Shown: positions 8,845-19,000 of the stretch, one piece after another | Layout of the letters: each line of letters starts with the position of its first letter | How positions within the stretch are numbered: the first letter of the stretch is position 1 | Source of the DNA: Xiashengella succiniciproducens | Lineage (GTDB): Bacteria > Bacteroidota > Bacteroidia > Bacteroidales > Marinilabiliaceae | Length of the DNA stretch: 64,000 nt | Assembly (NCBI RefSeq): GCF_023674465.1 | Contig: NZ_CP098400.1 | Location: forward strand, 372,001 to 436,000 | Reading direction: 5' to 3' | Translations under genes and position numbers: made by a program | The notes under the pieces: model-generated | Told to the model about the DNA's origin: nothing | Seen by the model: only the letters and a program-made list of their open reading frames with translations | Databases searched by the model: none

Positions 8845-9105
8845 ATGATATTCAATGGCCCCCACATAACGAAGAAGACCTACACCATTCCTAAGATCGA
8901 AGAGGTGGAGATTGATGCTGCCATAACGATTCTTATGGTAACTACCCCTCCAGGAGAACCTGATCCTGATGATCCTGAAGTCCCTTATATTCCTGATGGT
9001 GATGGTGGAGGAAGATATGAGATGAGTAAAAGTCCTAACTACGGCTCATCAACATACAGTAGCCAGTCAGGTCCGTTTGGGGACACCTCAAGGCCACAGT
9101 ATTAG
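8845..9105 (+). CDS. Putative modified-peptide precursor, 86 aa
   Basis: I do not recognise a named family. A basic N-terminus carries KKTYTIPKIEEVEID (about residues 10-24), a Y-x2-P...ID pattern that I recall from short Bacteroidota peptides found near PqqD genes. A hydrophobic AAITILMV stretch follows, then a PPGEPDPDDPEVPYIPDGDGGG segment rich in Pro, Asp and Gly. The tail (about 58-86) has 8 Ser, 2 Thr and 4 Tyr in 29 residues. ATG 8845 is preferred to the in-frame TTG one codon earlier. It lies between a PqqD-like gene and an HprK-like kinase gene, 8 nt before the latter. The inference is leader (first half) plus modified core (second half). Confidence 0.65.
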   Translation: MIFNGPHITKKTYTIPKIEEVEIDAAITILMVTTPPGEPDPDDPEVPYIPDGDGGGRYEMSKSPNYGSSTYSSQSGPFGDTSRPQY

Positions 9106-9113
9106 TATCTGCC

Positions 9114-9998
9114 ATGAAGCTTTATCTTGGGCCGGTCGGCTTAGATATCTCATTTGAAGGTTCCCTTTTCCCAAAATTATTACCTTCCCTTTATTTCACT
9201 ACGCCTGTAGTAAAGCAGGAAATTGAGTTCACTTGTAAATTCACTGACCATGGGACTGAATCTCTTTCAGGATTTAGCCTATTACTTGAAGGAAAGTCAG
9301 ATAATCCTGAAATGATGCCATACAACTGGTTTGTTTGGGGCAAAGGTCAATCTGAATTGATGTTGTCAATAGAATACCTTAACACTGACAAAATCACTTC
9401 TGTTATCTCACTATTTAATGTTGCTAAGAAAGAAATAGTAGTACACATATTACGAAATAATCCCGCAGATATTTATGAGATAGATCCGTTATTTCAACCG
9501 CTTGGATCATTGTTGCTTGTTTACTTTGCTCACCTTACCGGTGGGTTTATGCTCCATGCTTCCGGAGTTGTTGATACAGACGGTAGGACGCGTCTCTTTA
9601 CTGCGGTATCAGGAACCGGTAAGTCGACAATGGCCAGACTCTGGGAGTCAAAAGGGGCAATGATAATCAATGATGACAGGTTGTGGTTGCATAAGGTGGA
9701 TGGCCTATGGTATGCACTAAGTACTCCAATGATATGGTACGCTCAAAAGCCCTTGATAGCAAAGGTTGATCAAATCTTTTTACTTAAACAGTCTCCTGAA
9801 AACAGGATACGATCTCTTTCAGGAATAAATTCGCAGATGCTGGTTATGAGCAACTGCATTCAGCACTTCCATAGTAAGGCATTCACTGAAGCTCATCTCG
9901 CATCCGTGCTTGATTTTTCAAGTTCAATCCCCATATTTGAGTGCGCTTTTAAGCCGAATACTGAGATAGTGGATATAATTAGAGCACTTGAGTATTGA
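9114..9998 (+). CDS. HPr-kinase-like (HprK-related) kinase
   Basis: A 294-aa protein. Its C-terminal half has the HPr kinase/PEP carboxykinase-like core: HASGVV (about 144-149), a P-loop AVSGTGKST (about 163-171) and INDDRLW (about 184-190), matching the H, Walker A and Asp motifs of HprK. The N-terminal 130 residues lack the usual HprK domain. No HPr gene is nearby. Such kinases occur in RiPP clusters, for example one that phosphorylates a lasso-peptide serine, and HprK-related kinases are paired with PqqD-like proteins in other bacteria. Likely job: phosphorylation of the neighbouring Ser-rich peptide (inference). It is convergent with the giant surface-protein gene and shares a terminator with it. 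Confidence 0.8.
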   Translation: MKLYLGPVGLDISFEGSLFPKLLPSLYFTTPVVKQEIEFTCKFTDHGTESLSGFSLLLEGKSDNPEMMPYNWFVWGKGQSELMLSIEYLNTDKITSVISLFNVAKKEIVVHILRNNPADIYEIDPLFQPLGSLLLVYFAHLTGGFMLHASGVVDTDGRTRLFTAVSGTGKSTMARLWESKGAMIINDDRLWLHKVDGLWYALSTPMIWYAQKPLIAKVDQIFLLKQSPENRIRSLSGINSQMLVMSNCIQHFHSKAFTEAHLASVLDFSSSIPIFECAFKPNTEIVDIIRALEY

Positions 9999-10003
9999 TA
10001 AAA

Positions 10004-10030
10004 GAAAAGGCCGGAATAGCCGGCCCTTCT
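10004..10030. terminator. Bidirectional terminator, kinase / giant protein
   Basis: The hairpin GGCCGG-AATAG-CCGGCC (10009-10025) has an A-rich left flank and a T-rich right flank (CCCTTCTC), so it can act on both strands. It lies between the convergent stops of the HprK-like gene and the giant surface-protein gene. Confidence 0.75.
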
Positions 10031-10041
10031 CATTATTGGTG

Positions 10042-13000
10042 TTATTCAATATATTCATCAAAATGACCTTTACCAAGGAGTCGTTCACTCTTTACAGTAT
10101 TTCCGAATCGTGCTCTTACAATATATACTCCACTCTCCCCTGGCATCACTACAAGCGTACGACTGCTAAGTGCAGGTACTTCCTGAAGTTTTCTGCCTTC
10201 TACCGTGAAAATCTCGATAACACCAGGACCTTGAGAAACGAGATTCATACTTGCAGTAACAAGTATCATGGAACCGGCGTTTCTGATTTGGATATCATTT
10301 CCTGCATTGTTTTCATCATCCGGGATAACATCAGCGTTTGTAGTAATGTTATGGAACTTCAGTACGAAGCGGTCGTGAATATCACCTACAGGATCTGCTA
10401 CATATGAGTATGTATTCTGGCTCCTTAGGTTGACCACGGTTCCATTATACCTGTCTTCAAGTAATATAGCATGGTTGGAGTTGAAGTGTGAAATATCAAA
10501 CTCCATTTCTACCTCACCAGCGACTTGGTTCCGTGTACTAAGCGGAATTTCAATTATTTCCTTGTTAATTGTCGGCAGGCCGTTTATAGCAAGGGAAGCT
10601 GCACCTGATCTTGTATAGATTTCGGGAATACGTTTAGAGTCGTTGAAGTACTTCTCTGAATCACCCTTATCTAGTCCTTCTGTCGAACCTTCACTAAAAT
10701 ATATCACTGCACCGTCCCTTGAATAAGCGTTTGATGTTTCGATACGAATTACATCAGCTGATGATGTTGAGGTGCTCTTAAGTATTGAACCGTTTATTCC
10801 ATGGGTACGACCTTCAGGTTTCACAGTTACAGTTACTCCTTCAACAAAGGTTTTAATCCAGACAGCCTGCATTGGAGGAATCAGAGAGAGTTCTTCCTCA
10901 GAGATAGTACCAATCTCTTGTTCAGGGTACAGGGCAACTTTTCCAAAAGGAGCAGCATCCTTGTTATATGTAATGAATGCCATTTCTTCACCAACTTTGC
11001 TTCTGTACCAAATAGTACCATCAACATTTGGTCGTTCCCATGTGGCAGCGTTCTCCCAGCTTATAAAGGCCGGGTATGGATTGCCAAGGAGGCTGAAACC
11101 TTTTTCTTCAAACACCCTGCTTACTTCTTCTTTGTTTATCTCTCCAGTATATTCAATTAACCTCTTTTCGACCTTGTCATCGATTAGATTAGTTGCTATT
11201 CCTTCCAGCAATCTGAGAGACCTACTTGCTAAAGTGGTCTGAATATTCCACCATTTGTTTTGTCGATATGAACTTACAACAATACCGGGTTGTCCGGCAC
11301 CGAAATCGGAGAATACGGCATCTTTTCTAATGCTTCCGAGATAGAACCACTGATTGGCCGGGGTTGTAAGCCTTACTCTTGTAGTGCCACTTCCTGAATT
11401 AACCGATTTGTCTATCAGGGAAACCATACCGTTTACTCCGTAACGGTTGTTGAGTACAAGTTCTCCGTTATTTGTGAAGCTACCTTCAAGATCGATTTTT
11501 GAACCTCCGTCAATCCAGAGCTGTGCCCCATCCTCTATTGTCAGATTAGTCAAAGTGTATTCTCCTGTTATGACAGGTTCATGAACCATCTTTGAGGAGA
11601 TCACAACTCCGTTGTAATTAACTGGTACCTGTCCGTTACACCAGTTCATTGGATTATCCCAATCGGAATCAGCGATGCCAGTCCACATACCTGCAATATT
11701 TGCAGCTCGCATAGTCAGCGTCTCACTTGCTCCCCAGCAGCCATTTGCTGCCAAAGCCTGCACCGAGACCTCTGAACCATCCACCAAAGCATTGGTGGTA
11801 AACACCGCTTGGTTCCCATTATCAAAGGCGGTACCATCAACTACAAAAACATATTGGCTATAGCCGGGAGTGGCAGAGAAACTTACGGCAGTTCCCACAC
11901 AAAAGGCATTAGCTGCTGCGTCGCTGCTCAAGGCCACATTTAAAGCAGGTAAAACATCTACAGTTCCGGCGGTAACATCCAAACTGCAAGCCAGGTTAAA
12001 GGCCTCTACAACAACCTGGTAAGGCGCCTCACTTGCAAACAACGCACCGGTGGGCAACAAGAGGTCATTGCCGTTTCCTCCTATTGATGGTCCCATATAA
12101 GTTCCATCAGCTGTATTCTTGAGACGATACGATACACTCAGTTCTGAATTTTCAACACGAACAAAAGTGCTGCTGCCGTCACAAACTTCCGCATCTTGAA
12201 TTGCTACCGTACGAGCGTTTACAGCGGGACTAACTACTACATCCAGCGTTGTTTCTCCCTGTACACTGGTAGCCCCTACTCTTTCTTCCACTTTAACACT
12301 GCCATTGCCTGCTGCTCCCCAAAGGACAGTAACTGAATTGCCTCCACCGGCTACCGTTCTCCAATTGCCGGCCCCGCTTGTCTGAACCGTTCCTCCGGTC
12401 ACAGTCCATCGGTATTGATTACCGGTAATTGCAGCAGTGCTGTAAGTCACGGTAGTCCCCATACAAATATTGGGCTCATCCGGACTGATGTCGGGAACCG
12501 GAATATTGGTAACCTCAACAGCAAAGACGATATTGACTTCGCAACCAGTTGCTGCGGTTGTTTCGGTCAATTGTAATTGGTAGGTTCCGGTTCTGTTACC
12601 AAAAGTAATATTGGTTGAAGCGGCATTGGCATTCGCAATGGTTCCTCCACTGGCCCCTACCCAGCTCCATGCGTAGGTATTGGTGCCGTTCTGCGGAGTC
12701 GCGTAAGTGCGTACCTCATTTCGACCGACCATAGTAGCACCAGAAATAACGGGAACAGAGGTCTCCTGAACAACCAAATTCACCGACCCGCCATTAGCGA
12801 TTCCAACAGCAGATTGGTCGGACACCGAAACCAAGGAAACAGAATAATTCCCTGCTCCAGCCAAATCGTCACCCGTAAGCTGAATAACATAGTTGGGCGA
12901 AGTGATGCCGGTCTGTGTAAAATTGCGAGTTGAAGAAGCACCAGTAACACGATAACTCAAAGTCCATGGCGCCGAACCCGACAATACAACGGGAATGGAA

Positions 13001-16000
13001 GCCACTGCACCATTGTTACATATCTCCACCGGAGTAAAATCACTGATGGTCGCTGTCACTCCACTTAAGCCCAGCGTAAACACATAATCATTGGTCGTGA
13101 CACGTGTTGAAGTGGCCACCGTCTTAGCCGATGCATTCACAGTTTGTCCCCGCTCAGTCCATTTGCTGTCCCCACTATTGAATTGCACCACGCGCAAGCT
13201 GTTGCGCAACAAGGCATCGGAAGTCACCCCGGGATAAGATTGCTCATCCCAACGCAATTGAATGTTAGCACTCGCTCCGTTGGGACGTGATACCTCCCAA
13301 CGCTCATTGTTACTAACCGACGTAATGGGTGTATTAAGATGCTCCTCCTCCTTGGGTAAATCATTAGCATTAAGATACCTTACTGTCCAATCTGCAGGTG
13401 AACTTCCCCCCTGCGTATTCAACACAGCCATCCGGCCATAGCGTCCTTCATTACCTACCTGAAAAGTGAAAGACTGACCTGTGAGCATTCGTTTGGTCAT
13501 GGGGCCATCCACAAAAGAATTGACGTTGCCACCAGACACCGCATTATTAGCTGTATTGGAAATATACACCACCTTATCAGCGTAACTGCGAATAATTCCA
13601 CGAGAAAGATTCAAACGATTGCTTACAACAAAATTGGCACCAACAGCAGTTTCAGCCATATCCAACTCACCATTGGTATTCATCGTTACATTGTAAAAAC
13701 TCTCTGCTGTCTCAACTTTGAACTGCTGGGTACGATTGCCGTCAAAAACCACAGTCCCACGTCCGGCCAGGAATCCGCCCACTGAAGTATTTTCATTGAT
13801 CCAGTCACCCCCAACATAAAGTGTTCTGTTGTTGTTGACATTACTTAAGACGGTACCGTTGCGAATAACCAGGTTGCCGTTGATTTTCATATCATCGGCA
13901 CTGATGTTCTTACGGCCTGAGCCGGAAAGCACTACATTCTGGAAGGGCTTGTAAATATTACCGGGTTTCAGCGGAAGATTGGCCTCATTATCCCCTTTGA
14001 ACTCAATGGTAGAAGCAGCATTGTCAAAGAATTCATCGAATTTACCACCAGGTAGAATAAAGTTACCATCACTGGTTGAGCCTATCACCAATGTTCCGTC
14101 GCCCAAAAAGTGCCCCATATTGTGATAAAGTGTTGTTCCAATATCGAGGGTACCATTTAATTCCACTGAATAAGTGTAGGCATTGTCAACGTTCAGCGTA
14201 ACAAGGTGTCCTTCGGCAATTATAACAGGATTGCCATCAGGCCTTAGTCCACCGGCATCCCCACCAGGGGTAATCGCCCAAGTTGTCGGGTCATCCCAAT
14301 CGCCATTTCCACGGCTGTACAAAACAGGTTTTGTAACGAAATTCGGCGCATAACCCGCTGTGTATTCACCGGTAATGTAATCCCCGTTAAAACTGATGGT
14401 ATTGTTGGCTGCATCAACGACCTCACCCAAATCATACCAGGTGTAATTCTCATAATCATAACGACCGCCCACATATTGTTCCTCATCGGCTCTTACATCA
14501 TCCTGTTCATAGGTATAGCGATGGCTTACCGACAAACCGCTGAACCCTTCCGACTTTACACTCCAATAATAAGCCAGCTCATTGTCATCGGTATCGTTAA
14601 CCGCGGCATGCTTTTCATTGATGGTGCGCAAGGTGATTGAACCGGGTGCCCCATTTGCCAAAACCGTATATGCGGCTGGTGTGTACTTCCCTTGTACGCC
14701 TACAGGAAAGACGAACTCACCTGCTGCACCAGCTGCATAAAGCTTACGCACACCCTGGTCGGACAACACGCCGTTGAGCATCACCATCTGCTTTCTGCCC
14801 GGAGTGCCTCCAACGACAGCATTCTCACCAAAAGTGAGCAAGTAATCATCGATGTACAACGAACCTGCCGTAAAATTCAAATGGCCATTGATTCGGATAT
14901 TGTTTACCACATTCGCTCCATTGCTGTTGTTCATCAAAATATTGCCAAAAACAGCATTGTTGCCTGAGATGGTCTGGGCCTGGGTTCCTTCTACAGAAAT
15001 TCCTCCTGAAGAGGATGGACTCTCATGCCTGGCCACATTGTGAATGTTACGTACCACAGCAACAATGTTGCCTCCATCGTTGAAAACGCCCGAGTAAAGC
15101 GACAAGTTGTTGTTCACATAAAGTGAGGAGTTTTCGACCAGAGACAGACTGGTTGCTCGAATTTCCAGATTGGCAAAGTTTGTTACGTTGGTGCCAAAGC
15201 CCTGTATTTGCTGAGAACCCGTTCCATTAAATCGGGTGGTCTGAGAAACAGCACCCGGACGGAAGCCTCCCTCATTAATTCCACGGCTGGCCGAAATATT
15301 ATTATTTACCAACCTGCCTTCAAGGTTAACATCCAAGCCATTGGCCAGGAAAACAGAGTTACTGCTGATAAACAATTCGTTCTTGACTTGCAGGGGCAGC
15401 ACAGCCAGTGATGCGCTTTGTCCGGTATTCGCACCCACTTGAAGGTTCCAGATGGGCGTCCCCAGCTGCAAATCAAAACTGTAACCAGCGGTATTACCAT
15501 CGGCTCCAAGTTGAATGGTTCCACCACTCACCTCATTGCTCGCGGGACGAAGATACAAATCACCAAAAGCAGAACCTGAGGCAGAAGGCCGTGCAAGAAT
15601 GAGCCGACCTCCACTTACCTTAAACAAGCTGCCATTATTGGCCACCTCCAACAAACCGCGGGATGTCATGCGGTTACGACCGGCAATGATAAGCTCACCA
15701 CCACTTTGAATGTAGTTGAGCGAACCGCTGGTGGTGGTGGCTGGACGACGAATCTGACCATTTACATACAAGGTGCCACCCGACACATACACCTCAGGTT
15801 TTCCGGCAGCAGCATATTCAATACTGTTGTTTCGATTTTGGGTAGCCTGACCAATTTCCATGCGACCACCCAAAACCTCTAACCTACCTGCCAACAACAA
15901 ATTGGCATTGCCATTGCCGTAGGCAACACGCAAGGTTCCGGCATTCACCGAAAGTGCAGCTGTGGAAGGAATAGAAAAGCTGGTTGAGCCATCGGTAACC

Positions 16001-19000
16001 GTAACCACCAAACCTTCACCATCTACCCGGAAGGTTCCATTTAACAAGGTTAGAAAGGGATTGGTAACACCAGTTGAAATACTTGATTTTAAAGCAAGAA
16101 TTGGTGTGGCATCAGACCCTTTATCCACGGTCAGCCTGTGGAAATTAAACGTACTGCCCGAACCTTCAATCACTGCGTCTTGCTCCCCTTTAAAAATCGT
16201 GGCCGTATTCCTTGTACCACCAACCATATTAAAGGTACCGCTATTGATTAGACTTCCCTCGATTGTAAGCGTGTTGGCAACAGCAGTCCCCCCATCTCTG
16301 ACAGAGAAACTTGCCCCCGAGTTAACCATGACATCACCATCAACCAGAAAATGAGTTGCTCGATCATTCCGGTAAACCAGATTTCCGGATTCAATTTTGA
16401 GATCTCCTCCCACATGATAAGTCCTTACGCCCCCCGTATTGGTCCTCACTTGGTTACTTCCCTTTATCACCAGATTCTCAAAAACAGTAAAATCTATATT
16501 GGGAAGCGTAATATCTGCACCAGAAGCATTAACAATCAGGTTCCGGTATTGCGTTAGAGGCAATGAAGTACCATCAGAAGCCACAGGAAGCGTAAAAGCG
16601 TTGCCTCCCGAAACATAATACTCCACAGTACCACCATTCTCCCCAAGGAATTCACCAAAATCACCTCTGGGGAAATAAGCTCTTGCAATCCTTAAAGTTC
16701 CACTGCCAGTAACCGTTTCCTCTGGTAAGGCGGCAAAATTATGGCCATTGGTACGCACCAAATCCAAAGTCGCACCCTCAGAAATAAAGAGTGCTCCAGC
16801 CTCTGCACCATTCGCTGTCATAGTAACTGTATGGTCTTCCCCTATTACGACAATCGTATTTGCCGCAGGAACAACTGAGCCAGCTTCACCCGAATGACTG
16901 TCTGTACTCCAAGTTCCGGGTTCATTCCAAGCTCCACTGATACGTGAATACAATACCGGGATTCCTTCAAAAGCAGAAGGCAATCCCGCAGTATAATCAC
17001 CATTGGCATTACTCTCCGCATTGAAAGTAATCACATTTGTAGCCTGGTTTACAAGGTTTACATCGTTTATGGTACGCCAGGCCGTCCCATAATTATAAAC
17101 AGCAGGCAAGTAATTGCTCTCATTGCCTGACACAAAAGCATCTGCATAAGCATAAGTATGTACAACTGAGCTGGAAGGTATTCCTTCAAACCCTTGGCTT
17201 GTCGTCTTCCAGTAGGCTCCAAGGGCATTATTGGTTCCTTGAGCCAGGTGGTGCCGACCATGAACCGGACGAGAAGTCACTGCACCCCATTTAGTAGGGG
17301 CCGAACTAAACCTCAAAGTAGCCGGCATATAGTAATGCGTTGCACCTACAGCAAAACCGAACGGAAAAAGAAAGCCATTGGTGTTGTTGAACTCCTTTTG
17401 AACTCCGCCATTGGACATCAAACCACCAGTAACCAACATCTTGTTGTTGGTAAACACTTGAGCTGTACCGGTTGCTGCACTGTAGATATTGGCATCAGTC
17501 CCCAACTTAAGCGTATTATTGCCAATAGTAAAGCGGTGATTGCTCACCAGGCGAAGATCACCATTGATGGTAACGGTTGCATCCGTTGTCACCGATCCGC
17601 CATTCTTATTAACCGACAGATTATTAAAACTTCCGGTGCCGTCGCCCGACAGTATTTGATTGCCATTACCGGTAAGCTCAATTCTTCCGGCACCCGTTGC
17701 GGGCCGAAAATGCGTACCACTGTTCTGAATATTACCGGCAACTGTAACCGTTCGTCCATTATCACGCAGGATTGTTTCTTTACCCAAGGTAAAATCCCCT
17801 CTAATTGCGAAAGACGTTGCTCCATTTAAAGTCAAATCGGACTTGCCAGCCAGCTCCAGGTTATTGAACCCGTTGGTCAGCGTCCCGTTATTGGTGAAAG
17901 TCTGCGGGCCATTGCCATTAAAAATGGTGGTGTTGGTCCCGGGAGTGTAGGTGGCATTTGCATTGATGGTGAAAGCTCCACCAACAGATACATCAGTATT
18001 ATTTGCAACAAATCTTGCACTATTCCCAACACTGAGATCATTTAACACCTTCAGGGGCTGTAATGGAACCGATGCCGCATCAAAGGCTGTTGAAGTAAAC
18101 GATTGAAGATTACTTGAAAAGCCACTATTTGTTGGGTTCTCTATAACCAAGTTCCAAAACGGAGCTGTCGATACAAAATTGGCATCCCTATAGGTTGTTT
18201 GGATTCTAACAGTTCCTCCTGTAACCGAAACGTTTTCAGGACTGGAGCCAATAACCAGACTACGATTTCTGCCTTCTCCAGCATTTGTAGCTTGCCTAAT
18301 CAGCATTTCACCTCCCGACATGGCAAAGCTCATATTCGGATAAGTCCATGAAAAACTGGGGTGACGGTCAGCACCGGTAATATTCCCTGTAATTTCAACT
18401 GTTCCCCCACTCTGATTGTACGACCCCCTGTGAGTCCCTTCAACGGTAGAGGTTCTGATAGCAGGGGTAATCAAAAGCCCATCTTCAACAACAACAGAAG
18501 CATTTGCACGAATAATTATACCGTGTAAGTTGTTTACGTTGAAAACACTGGTAGGGTTGGTGATGCGCAAGGTTCCGTAAAGGACAAACGAATTTGAGTT
18601 CCCCCCTCTATCATTGGTTGTATGTTTGACAGTAGCCCCATCTATCCAAAGACAAGCATCCTCATCAACATGATAATTGTAATCTTGTCCGCTTTGCCAC
18701 TCCTCCGCAAGAGAAGGTAAATTAATATTTGTACCCAGTCGCACGGTACCGGCCATCAAACCCAAAGCACTGCGTTGAATAATATTAGGGGCGTCAGGAT
18801 TTGGCGTCACGCCCATTTCATTATTTCTACCGTCTAAATGAAAAAGGTTTGGTGCAGAAGCATCAATATTTAAAACGAAGGTCTGGTCAACACCTTTATC
18901 AATTTCTATACGGTAAAAACGGGTAAGACCATTAATGGTAACATTTTGATCCTTGGTCGGGTTATTAAAAACGACGTCAACTCTATAATTGGGGTAAGAT

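Noticed and set aside
9114-9998. HPr kinase/phosphorylase of the sugar phosphotransferase system
   Set aside because: The N-terminal HprK domain is missing, no HPr or PTS gene is near, and the context is a peptide cassette.
10772-17829. Many reading frames of 60-210 aa on the plus strand inside the giant gene
   Set aside because: They are shadows of a single continuous minus-strand frame with clear protein repeats.
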